Source of the DNA: an uncultured Ilumatobacter sp.
GTDB lineage: Bacteria; Actinomycetota; Acidimicrobiia; Acidimicrobiales; Ilumatobacteraceae
Length of the DNA stretch: 7,404 nucleotides
Direction: 5' to 3'
Assembly: GCA_937891565.1 (NCBI GenBank)
Contig: CALAHA010000286.1
Coordinates: forward strand, 1 to 7,404
Each line of letters begins with the position of its first letter. Position 1 is the stretch's first letter. Of the stretch, positions 1 through 5,744 are shown one piece after another. The notes under the pieces were generated by a model. It ran no database searches and was not told where the DNA came from. It saw only the letters and a list, made by a program, of their open reading frames with translations. A program made the position numbers and the translations under genes.

Positions 1-449
1 GGGGAGTGTCCGGCGTGAATGACGACGGGGACATGGCGTTGGCTGGCCGATGCGAGGACGGGAGCGAGACGAGGATCATCGGCCTCGTAGTCGCCAACCG
101 AACAGTGCAGCTTGAGAATCTTCGCCCCTGCGTCGATCGCCGCGTCGAAGTCGGCAAGAGGATCCGCATCGTCAGGGTGAACGGTGCAACCCGGCAACAC
201 GGTGACGGGGTGGTCGGCGACTGCGGCGCTGGCTTCGAGCATCGCTTCGTTCAGGGCCCTGGCCATGCCAGCTTTGTGTGCGTACGGCAGGTTCCAGATC
301 GTGTCGATGCCGTCGGCGTGGTGGCGGTCGAGCACCGTGCGATGGTCGGTCGGGTACGAGAAGTCGGCCAACCCACGGTCGGCGAAGAACCGCCGGATCG
401 CTGCTGCTAAACGGTCAGGGAGCAGGTGCGTGTGGGAGTCGACGATCAT
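1..449 (-). CDS. Metal-dependent amidohydrolase (Amidohydro_2-like TIM barrel), C-terminus cut by the window edge
   Basis: Reading leftward from the ATG at 447-449 gives 149 codons with no stop before the window edge. The N-terminus reads MIVDSHTHLLP. The H-x-H at residues 6 and 8 is the first metal-ligand motif of the amidohydrolase superfamily. Residues 110-116 (KILKLHC) and 141-149 (PVVIHAGHS) fit later barrel strands, with K113, H115 and H145 as likely active-site or metal residues. The family hydrolyses or decarboxylates small cyclic or carboxylated substrates in the cytosol; the substrate cannot be told here, and the missing half should hold the catalytic Asp. The start is secure: an in-frame stop lies at 462-464 with no alternative start between. 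There is no clear ribosome-binding site. The gene follows the PaaX regulator on the same strand after 60 bases, so the two may share a transcript. Family assignment is firm; function is unknown. Confidence 0.85.
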   Translation of the reverse strand, partial: MIVDSHTHLLPDRLAAAIRRFFADRGLADFSYPTDHRTVLDRHHADGIDTIWNLPYAHKAGMARALNEAMLEASAAVADHPVTVLPGCTVHPDDADPLADFDAAIDAGAKILKLHCSVGDYEADDPRLAPVLASASQRHVPVVIHAGHS

Positions 450-509
450 TCGAACAGTTGATCAGATGCCCGGCGAGATGAGAGCGTTGGACAGACGATG
501 CCGGCAGGC

Positions 510-1283
510 TCACTCCAATGCGAAGAACCGTTGCAACTGTTGGTCGAAGGCCCTGGCAAAATCGTCGTACAGAGGGCGAAGCTCCAGCGCTGACCAATCG
601 TTTGGAAGCAGGTCGGGGGGGAGTTGCGGCTCGGTGCGCAGGAATCGAACCACGGCGGCTGAAATGGTGAACGTTGTTGGCAGCAGTCGATCGTCTTGCC
701 GGTCGACCTCAGCACGATGTGCGGTGAGCATGTGGATGAGTCGCTGGGAGCGGGCCTCGATGGCGGCAAGCGGCCACAGGCGGGCGACGAGTTCGGCGGT
801 GTCATCGACCTCAATCGCGCCTCGCGTGATGATCACCTCAGCTGGGCGGGGAGGGTTGTCGACGTTTGCAGGTCGAAGCCAAATGTCAGGTCGGAGTTCG
901 CCAAGCCGAGAGCCGACCATCGCCCGCCGAAATGCGCGCCGTTCGGCCATAGTGCGACGGTCCCCTGAGGCGATGGCAGTGATCCAATCGCCGTTCCACT
1001 CCTGTGTGGTGGCGCGACGCCCCGCATCTTGTTCGCGCTGCCGCTCGAGCAGCCGCCCGGCGAGCGCGTACTGGCCCTCAGCCACCGTCAGCTCACCATT
1101 GGCAACCATGCGCGACAGCGAGGTACGGGTTGTCCCAGGGCGGATGTCGAACAACACAGCAAGCCCGATGAGTGCTTGGACTGGAAGCACCGGAGGGTGC
1201 AATCCGAGGAGCGCCGAGAGGATGACCGAACGAGCAGAGAACGGCTCGATCTCAAGACCCTCAATATTACTCATCGTGTTCAT
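510..1283 (-). CDS. PaaX-family transcriptional regulator
   Basis: The gene encodes 257 residues from the ATG at 1281-1283. A PaaX-type winged helix-turn-helix lies at about 17-75 (SARSVIL at 17, then TTRTSLSRMVANGEL at 51-65, then GRLLERQ at 76). A Cas2-like middle domain starts near 96 (WNGDW), and the C-terminal PaaX domain contains LPPDLLPNDW at 221-230. The order and length match GntR-like PaaX repressors, which classically sense phenylacetyl-CoA and control aromatic catabolism. No phenylacetate gene is visible here, so the effector may differ. It is divergent from the desaturase with fewer than 40 bases between starts, which suggests it controls that gene and itself. Starts at 1304 and 1274 are also possible. 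I prefer 1283 because a -10-like TTTAAG ends six bases upstream, fitting a leaderless message, and no Shine-Dalgarno sequence is visible. The much longer frame reaching 1601 would run through the desaturase and is unlikely. Confidence 0.88.
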   Translation of the reverse strand: MNTMSNIEGLEIEPFSARSVILSALLGLHPPVLPVQALIGLAVLFDIRPGTTRTSLSRMVANGELTVAEGQYALAGRLLERQREQDAGRRATTQEWNGDWITAIASGDRRTMAERRAFRRAMVGSRLGELRPDIWLRPANVDNPPRPAEVIITRGAIEVDDTAELVARLWPLAAIEARSQRLIHMLTAHRAEVDRQDDRLLPTTFTISAAVVRFLRTEPQLPPDLLPNDWSALELRPLYDDFARAFDQQLQRFFALE

Positions 1284-1304
1284 GGTGAACTTAAAGTGTA
1301 TCAT
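1276..1304 (+). promoter_or_regulatory. Candidate leaderless promoter of the desaturase gene
   Basis: TATCAT at 1299-1304 matches five of six bases of the TATAAT -10 consensus. It ends exactly six bases before the desaturase ATG at 1311, so transcription would be expected to start at or beside that A. There is no ribosome-binding site in the stretch before the ATG, which agrees with a leaderless transcript, a common arrangement in actinobacteria. The -35 side is weak: TGTTCA at 1277-1282 at 16-base spacing is the best available. This is inferred from sequence spacing only. Confidence 0.45.
1278..1290. promoter_or_regulatory. Inverted repeat GTTCA-TGG-TGAAC, candidate operator
   Basis: A perfect 5-base inverted repeat with a 3-base spacer sits between the two divergent genes. 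It covers the likely paaX start codon at 1281-1283 and the -35 zone of the desaturase promoter. A dimeric regulator such as the adjacent PaaX protein bound here could block both genes. The symmetry is seen directly; the assignment to PaaX is inference from position. The arms are short, so chance occurrence is possible. Confidence 0.4.
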
Positions 1305-1317
1305 TGCGGCATGACAA
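1290..1317 (-). promoter_or_regulatory. Candidate leaderless promoter of the paaX-family gene
   Basis: On the minus strand, TTGTCA (1317 to 1312, five of six matches to TTGACA) is followed after 16 bases by TTTAAG (1295 to 1290, four of six matches to TATAAT). Six bases then lead to the ATG at 1283. The -35 would lie inside the first codons of the desaturase, and the promoter would overlap that of the opposite strand. An alternative -10 is TACACT (1300 to 1295), preceded by an extended-type TG. No Shine-Dalgarno sequence is present. Confidence 0.35.
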
Positions 1318-2324
1318 AGACGATCGCTCCAACGCTCGTGCCGTCGGGTGCACAACTGCCCGACGTTCTGCCGACAGAACGGTTGAACGAGCGTGGCATG
1401 GCCACCCGAGCGCTGCGCGACCAACTCCGCAAGATCAACAGTGTCGGCAACGTGTTCACCGTGGTTGGTGCGCTCGCACAAACGATCGGCGTTGTCGCCG
1501 TTGCTGGCTACGTCAATACGTGGTGGTCCTACGCAGTGGCCTTCCTTTCGCTTGGTGGCGGCCACGCCCGGCTCAATATCTTGGGCCACGAGGCAGCGCA
1601 CCGCTTGTTGTTCTCCAACCGACGCGCCAACGATCTGGTCGGTCGGTGGCTGCTGTCGTATCCGAGCTATCAGGCGATGCTCGCCTACCGCCGCTCACAC
1701 TTCGCCCATCACCGCGACGAGATGGGCCCCGAAGAACCTGACCTCTCGCTGTACTCGGGCTACCCGATTCCCCCCGATTCGTGGCGGCGCAAGCTGCGGC
1801 GTGACGCCACGGGCGTGAGCGCCTACAAAAACTTCCGTGGCCTCTTGCGTGCCGTTCGCAAGGGTGCCCCTGAAGCCCAACAGATCTTGATCGTGCAGGT
1901 GGTGCTGCTCGGTGCGTCGATCGCCGTGATGCGGCCACTCATGTATGTGGTGTGGATCCTCTCCTGGTCGACTCTGTGGCGCGTCTCAAACCGGGCACGA
2001 TCGATTGCTGAGCATGGCGGCATGATCCAATCAGCCGACCGTCGCTTGACGACGCATGTCGTTCGGCAGAGCCTGATCGCACGCATGTGGATGGTGCCGT
2101 ACAACACTGGCTGGCACCTCGCCCACCACGTCGACATGGGTGTCCCGTGGCGCAACCTTCCGAAGCTCCATGCCGAACTCGTCGCATCAGGCTGGGTGAC
2201 CGAAGCAATCGAATACCCGAGTTACCGAGCGTTCTGGAAAGCAGCCACGTCGGCGACGGTCAAGCGGCCCGACGTCGCAGGCGCAGGCCAAGGCCGATCG
2301 AGCATGCTGAACTTCGAAGACTGA
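1311..2324 (+). CDS. Membrane fatty acid desaturase family protein
   Basis: The gene encodes 337 residues. Three histidine clusters of the membrane di-iron desaturase/hydroxylase superfamily are present in order: HEAAH at 93-97, HFAHH at 130-134 and WHLAHH at 268-273. An additional RxxxxxEH element (R228, E234, H235) lies before the last one. Hydrophobic stretches at about 48-90 and 190-222 would form the membrane core, with the histidines on the cytoplasmic side. Such enzymes use O2 and an electron donor to desaturate or hydroxylate acyl chains or other lipids; the exact substrate and position cannot be read. No electron-transfer partner is encoded nearby. The ATG at 1311 is chosen because a -10-like TATCAT ends six bases upstream and the protein then begins just ahead of the conserved region. 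The frame is open upstream to 1029, but that part overlaps paaX and looks like its shadow. The stop codon abuts the stop of the convergent dehydrogenase with no gap. Confidence 0.9.
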   Translation: MTKTIAPTLVPSGAQLPDVLPTERLNERGMATRALRDQLRKINSVGNVFTVVGALAQTIGVVAVAGYVNTWWSYAVAFLSLGGGHARLNILGHEAAHRLLFSNRRANDLVGRWLLSYPSYQAMLAYRRSHFAHHRDEMGPEEPDLSLYSGYPIPPDSWRRKLRRDATGVSAYKNFRGLLRAVRKGAPEAQQILIVQVVLLGASIAVMRPLMYVVWILSWSTLWRVSNRARSIAEHGGMIQSADRRLTTHVVRQSLIARMWMVPYNTGWHLAHHVDMGVPWRNLPKLHAELVASGWVTEAIEYPSYRAFWKAATSATVKRPDVAGAGQGRSSMLNFED

Positions 2325-2331
2325 TCAGTCT
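2318..2331. repeat. 14-base perfect palindrome centred on two abutting stop codons
   Basis: AGACTGATCAGTCT is a perfect palindrome. Its centre lies exactly between the desaturase stop (TGA, 2322-2324) and the dehydrogenase stop (TCA on the plus strand, 2325-2327). The inner six bases are symmetrical simply because two TGA stops abut, but the outer four bases on each side are not explained by that. As RNA it could form only a short stem (about five pairs with a four-base loop) and no T-run follows, so it is a poor intrinsic terminator. Confidence 0.6.
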
Positions 2332-3239
2332 GATTGAGACGCGACGCCACCTGATCGAGGCGCGTCGGCTGGCGATGAAAGCCGGCGCTGGCGTTCCATC
2401 AGGCTGCACCAGTCCCAATCGGCTCCGCCGAGGGCGTGCACGTCGGCCAGGAATTGCGCGACGAGTGCAGTGACCGGCAGCGACACATTCATTGCGCTTG
2501 CTTCGTCGAGGACGAGCCCGACGTCCTTGCGCATCAACGTCGTCGAGAAACCGAAGTCGTATTCGCCAGCGATCATTTGCGCAGCCCGGTTCTCCATTTC
2601 CCATGACGTCGATGAGCCTTGGGTCATCACGTGCACGACCTTGTCGGGGTCGAGCCCCGCCTTGATTGCGAAGTCGAGCCCCTCGGCGAGCGCTTGAGCA
2701 ACACCAACGACACAAATCTGGTTGGTCATCTTGGTGATCTGGCCAGCTCCCGAAGGCCCCATGTGGGTGACGCGCCCCGCGTACGCAGCCATGGTCGGCT
2801 CGGCACGAACAAACGCGTCCCCATCGCCACCGACCATGACGGTGAGCGAACCGTTGCGAGCACCATCGACCCCGCCCGAGACCGGCGCATCCAGGAAATG
2901 AGCCCCGCGGCTGCTGAGTTCATCAGCGAACCGGCGTGCTCCCGTTGCCGAAATGGTTGAGTGGTCGAGCCAGATTGTGCCCGTGCCAATATGAGCCAGC
3001 GCTTCGTCGACGACGACTTGCATCTGTTTGTCGGCGGGCAGTGACGAGATAATGACATCGGCCTGGCCCACTGCGTCGGCAACCGACTCGGCGGCTTCAC
3101 CGGCATGCTCGTCAGCCCAAGCAGCCGAAGCTGCGGCTGCGATATCGAACACCTTCACCTCGTGGCCTTGTTCGGGATTGGCCAGATGTCCAGCGATTGG
3201 CCAACCCATCCGACCGAGCCCGATGACTGCGACCCTCAC
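2325..3239 (-). CDS. NAD(P)-dependent beta-hydroxyacid dehydrogenase (3-hydroxyisobutyrate dehydrogenase family)
   Basis: The gene encodes 304 residues. An N-terminal Rossmann fold carries GLGRMG at 7-12, with D32 at the end of the second strand, which favours NAD over NADP. The substrate-binding signature DAPVSGG is at 117-123. The catalytic motif G-x-x-G-x-G-x-x-x-K-x-x-N spans 161-173, with K170 as the general acid/base and N173 beside it; K238 in MRKDVGL is also family-conserved. All residues needed for activity appear present. The family oxidises or reduces small beta-hydroxyacids and semialdehydes (3-hydroxyisobutyrate, tartronate semialdehyde, 6-phosphogluconate relatives); the substrate is not predictable. 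It starts with GTG, overlapping the upstream PF06684 gene by four bases (GTGA), so the two are translationally coupled and probably act in one pathway. The C-terminal tail after about 285 is polar and likely disordered. Confidence 0.9.
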   Translation of the reverse strand: MRVAVIGLGRMGWPIAGHLANPEQGHEVKVFDIAAAASAAWADEHAGEAAESVADAVGQADVIISSLPADKQMQVVVDEALAHIGTGTIWLDHSTISATGARRFADELSSRGAHFLDAPVSGGVDGARNGSLTVMVGGDGDAFVRAEPTMAAYAGRVTHMGPSGAGQITKMTNQICVVGVAQALAEGLDFAIKAGLDPDKVVHVMTQGSSTSWEMENRAAQMIAGEYDFGFSTTLMRKDVGLVLDEASAMNVSLPVTALVAQFLADVHALGGADWDWCSLMERQRRLSSPADAPRSGGVASQSD

Positions 3240-3820
3240 GCTGGCATCCCCGGCTTGCCCTGGTCATCGAGCGTGAATCCGCCAGCGAGGCGAGCATTGA
3301 TCCGTCCTCCGGTGGCCATGGCCAAGATCAGCACCATCTCGTCGGGCCGGGGGCCATCGGACACGCCCATCTCAATGGCGTCGTAGTGGCTGCCGACGTA
3401 CGACCAATCGAGGTGCGTGAGCGGAACATCGAGCCGAGCGCCCATTGGGCCAACTTTCTTTGTCGACGGAACGATCGACGTACCTCGGCCAATAGCGGCG
3501 CGCATCCCGCCGCCACCAGGAATGTGCCACATGGCGCCGTGTTCGAGCTCGCCGGCAGTTCCCACGATGGCTCCCTTGCCGTAACTCTCAATGCTCGAAG
3601 GGTCGCCTCCGAGGTGGGTGATGAGCTGACCGCCCAACTCTTCGCCGAGCTCTCGCAGCTCAGCCGTGGCCGGCGAGAGGTCCTCGACGTATTGCCCGAC
3701 GTACGGGTTGCCGACGACGGCTGCGATCGCGCCCTTGAAGAGTGGGGTCGAGGGGACGGGGCCGTGATCGGAACGAATTTCTTCGATCAGACTCACGATC
3801 TTGCGAACAGGGAAGAGCAT
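3236..3820 (-). CDS. PF06684 (DUF1185) 'amino acid synthesis' family protein
   Basis: The gene encodes 194 residues, a normal length for the family. Family-like blocks are NPYVGQYVEDLS at 38-49, ESYGKGAIVGTAGELEHG at 78-95, PSTKK at 118-122, DVPLTH at 131-136, SHYDAIE at 144-150 and PRPDE at 157-161. As I recall, structures of the family show a fold related to Bacillus-type chorismate mutase, and the link to amino acid metabolism is only a suggestion; no reaction is firmly established. The start at 3820 is set by GAAAGG on the minus strand (3832 to 3827) six bases before the ATG, and by the family-typical N-terminus (VRKIVSLIEEIR). The frame is open back to 4087, but that would cross the promoter region and enter the divergent permease. 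It is the first gene of a two-gene unit with the dehydrogenase and is divergent from the importer, which suggests a shared substrate. Confidence 0.85.
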   Translation of the reverse strand: MLFPVRKIVSLIEEIRSDHGPVPSTPLFKGAIAAVVGNPYVGQYVEDLSPATAELRELGEELGGQLITHLGGDPSSIESYGKGAIVGTAGELEHGAMWHIPGGGGMRAAIGRGTSIVPSTKKVGPMGARLDVPLTHLDWSYVGSHYDAIEMGVSDGPRPDEMVLILAMATGGRINARLAGGFTLDDQGKPGMPA

Positions 3821-4068
3821 GCAGGGCCTTTCAGGATTGAAGGTGGTGTACCGCGCGAGTCGCACCCTAGTTGTGGCGCGTGGCGTACGAGATCCGACGA
3901 TGAGCGGTTGGGCCACCGATTGCAACGTTACTGACGTCGGGCCGATGTGACTGAGGGCAGCCCCGTGTTCTCGTACTCCACGCGCACACCGACTAGATTC
4001 AGGGCTGGAACAAAATCGAATGATGGACTTCAAGTAGTGAGTGGCACCCAGGGGAGGGTCGTGACGAC
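3821..4068. promoter_or_regulatory. Divergent intergenic region between the PF06684 gene and the ABC importer operon
   Basis: These 248 bases must hold promoters for both directions. On the minus strand, TAGGGT (3869 to 3864) is an actinobacterial-style -10 candidate that would give a leader of roughly 35-40 bases before the ATG at 3820. On the plus strand, TAGATT at 3994-3999 is a -10 candidate giving a leader of about 60 bases before 4069. Neither has a convincing -35. I looked for the conserved cores of TPP (THI-box) and FMN riboswitches and for long inverted repeats and saw none. Tiny frames such as 3900-3950 lack a ribosome-binding site. The promoter calls are weak. Confidence 0.35.
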
Positions 4069-4938
4069 ATGGTGACCAGGAGAGCAAGAAGTGCCGTCCG
4101 GCGCTCGGTCTTGTTCGTCGTCGCCCTGGGACTTGTCGCCGTCTGCTGGGAGCTCTACAAGGCTGTTGGGCCCGACGCCGGAGGCGACATCTTCGGGTGG
4201 AGGCTCATTCCCAAGACGAACGACCGTGTGATGCCGCACACCTGGGAGATGGTTGCGGAAATGACGCGCCCAGCGATTGGCCAAGGCGACCAGCAGGTGT
4301 GGCTCGTGCTGCTTGGGTACTCCTGGTACACGTTCCAAATGTCGGTCGCCGGATTAGTGGTCGGCACCGCGATTGGTGTGCTCCTCGCAGTGTTGATGGC
4401 GCGCTTCCGGATCGTCGAGCGAGGCTTGCTGCCATACGTTGTCCTGTCGCAGACCATCCCGCTCATCGCACTCGCCCCGCAGGTCACGGCGATTCGTGGC
4501 AGCCTCGATTGGCCTCAATGGACATCGGCGGTAGCGCTCGCCGCCTTTCTGTCGTTCTTCCCGATCACGGTGTCGACCTTGCGCGGTTTGCAAGCTGCCC
4601 CAGCCGCCTCACTGGAGTTGATGGCGAGCTATGCCGCAGGGTGGTGGACGACCTTACGAAAGCTGCGATTCCCGACAGCGATTCCGTACATGGTCCCTGG
4701 TCTGAAGCTCGCTGCAACCGCAGCGGTGATCGGCGTCATCGTCACCGAGATCACACTTGGTGGGCTCCGCGGCGTTGGGTATGCCACGATCGACTACAGC
4801 CAGAAGGTCACGTCACAGCCGGCATCGGTGTACGCAGCAGTATTCGCTGCAGCGGCACTCGGCCTGGTGATGTTCGCCATGATCGTTGGTTGTGAAACGT
4901 ACGTAATGCGGAATCGTCCGCAGGAGGAGCGAGGGTGA
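4069..4938 (+). CDS. ABC transporter permease 1 (BPD_transp_1 family, SsuC/ThiX-like)
   Basis: The gene encodes 289 residues with a positively charged N-terminus. Predicted membrane segments are near 13-30, 87-111, 119-142, 152-170, 210-231 and 253-276, the usual six. The cytoplasmic EAA loop that docks on the ATPase is at about 183-206 (LELMASYAAGWW, then LRKLRFPTAIP). Between TM1 and TM2 there is an extracytoplasmic stretch of about 50 residues containing GWRLIPKTNDRVMPH, longer than in typical SsuC-type subunits. The protein should form half of the membrane channel of a nitrate/sulfonate/taurine-type importer, paired with the second permease downstream. A GGAGG (4053-4057) lies 11 bases before the ATG, a slightly long spacing; GTG at 4072 in the same frame is an alternative start. 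The stop overlaps the ATPase start (GTGA), so it is the first gene of the operon. Confidence 0.9.
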   Translation: MVTRRARSAVRRSVLFVVALGLVAVCWELYKAVGPDAGGDIFGWRLIPKTNDRVMPHTWEMVAEMTRPAIGQGDQQVWLVLLGYSWYTFQMSVAGLVVGTAIGVLLAVLMARFRIVERGLLPYVVLSQTIPLIALAPQVTAIRGSLDWPQWTSAVALAAFLSFFPITVSTLRGLQAAPAASLELMASYAAGWWTTLRKLRFPTAIPYMVPGLKLAATAAVIGVIVTEITLGGLRGVGYATIDYSQKVTSQPASVYAAVFAAAALGLVMFAMIVGCETYVMRNRPQEERG

Positions 4939-5744
4939 CAGACCAACCGGCCGTCAATGTTCGTGGCGCCTCAATGGTGTTCAACGCCGGAACGCCAGGT
5001 CAGGTCGATGCGCTCAGCGAGGTCGACGTCATTGTCGATCCCGGCGAATTCGTGTCGCTGATTGGGCCGTCGGGCTGCGGTAAGTCGACCTTGCTTCGCC
5101 TGATTGCCAACCTGATCGAACCAACGTCAGGCTCCGTCGAGGTCAACGGCAAGTCTGCAAAGCAGGCATGCGCTGACCAGGACTATGGCATGGCGTTCCA
5201 ACAGTCAGGGCTGTTCGATTGGCGGTCCGTTGCCAAGAACATCGAGCTGCCACTCGAACTCAAAGGGTGGGACAAAGCCAAGCGTGCGGCGCGCTCACAA
5301 GAGATGCTCGACCTGGTCAAGCTGTCTGATCGCGGAGCGCACATGCCGTGGCAACTGTCGGGTGGCCAGCAACAGCGCATTGCCATTGCGCGTGCCTTGG
5401 CGTCGCATCCGCCGCTCCTGTTGATGGACGAACCATTCGGTGCACTCGACGAGATGACCCGCGAACACATGCAAGCCGAACTGCTGCAGATCTGCGAGGT
5501 CACCAACACCACGGTGGTTTTCGTCACGCACTCGATTCCCGAGGCGGTCTACCTGTCCGATCGCGTCGTAGTCATGTCGGCGGGCCCCGGTCGGATCACC
5601 GACGTGATCGACGTTGGCCTCGGCAAGAACCGTGACGAAGGAACCCGCGAGAACGATTCGTTTTACAAAAAGATTACCGAAGTCCGAGAAGCACTGCGCG
5701 GCGCCGAGTTGGGAGATGGCGCTCGGGGGATCGAAGACCGGTGA
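4935..5744 (+). CDS. ABC transporter ATP-binding protein (SsuB/TauB/NrtD-type)
   Basis: The gene encodes 269 residues and all nucleotide-binding motifs are intact: Walker A GPSGCGKST at 44-52, Q-loop FQQSGLFDW from 88, signature LSGGQQQR at 141-148, Walker B LLLMDE at 161-166 with catalytic E166, D-loop ALDE at 170-173, and H-loop H199 in VFVTHS. The segment SAGPGRI at 215-221 is typical of the nitrate/sulfonate/taurine importer class. The protein works at the inner membrane face as a homodimer, powering uptake through the two permeases. The GTG start is supported by AGGAGG at 4922-4927, seven bases upstream inside the end of the permease gene. The start overlaps the stop of permease 1 by four bases, and its own stop overlaps the start of permease 2 in the same way. 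Confidence 0.95.
   Translation: MTDQPAVNVRGASMVFNAGTPGQVDALSEVDVIVDPGEFVSLIGPSGCGKSTLLRLIANLIEPTSGSVEVNGKSAKQACADQDYGMAFQQSGLFDWRSVAKNIELPLELKGWDKAKRAARSQEMLDLVKLSDRGAHMPWQLSGGQQQRIAIARALASHPPLLLMDEPFGALDEMTREHMQAELLQICEVTNTTVVFVTHSIPEAVYLSDRVVVMSAGPGRITDVIDVGLGKNRDEGTRENDSFYKKITEVREALRGAELGDGARGIEDR

Noticed and set aside
450..509. Terminator or promoter between paaX and the amidohydrolase
   Set aside because: GC-rich blocks near 467-475 and 499-507 do not pair into a proper stem, and there is no T-run or convincing -10 element.
1029..1310. Upstream extension of the desaturase frame
   Set aside because: The added residues overlap paaX on the other strand, look unlike protein, and sit before a good -10 element placed for a start at 1311.
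184..1314. Long plus-strand open frame of 376 codons opposite the amidohydrolase and paaX
   Set aside because: It is rich in Arg/Ser and low-complexity, matches no family I recognise, and lies wholly antisense to two well-supported genes. This is a typical high-GC shadow frame.
1284..1601. N-terminal extension of the PaaX frame
   Set aside because: It would run through the divergent desaturase start and its conserved His-box approach; the PaaX domain begins right after the ATG at 1283.
3386..3934. Plus-strand frame of 182 codons opposite the PF06684 gene
   Set aside because: It is antisense to a gene with clear family motifs and has no recognisable domain.
3900..3950. Possible 16-residue leader peptide in the divergent region
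   Set aside because: It has no ribosome-binding site, lies upstream of the better plus-strand -10 candidate and shows no residue bias that would suggest attenuation.
3821..4087. N-terminal extension of the PF06684 frame to 4087
   Set aside because: It would cover the whole divergent promoter region and the permease start. A ribosome-binding site and the family-typical N-terminus support 3820.
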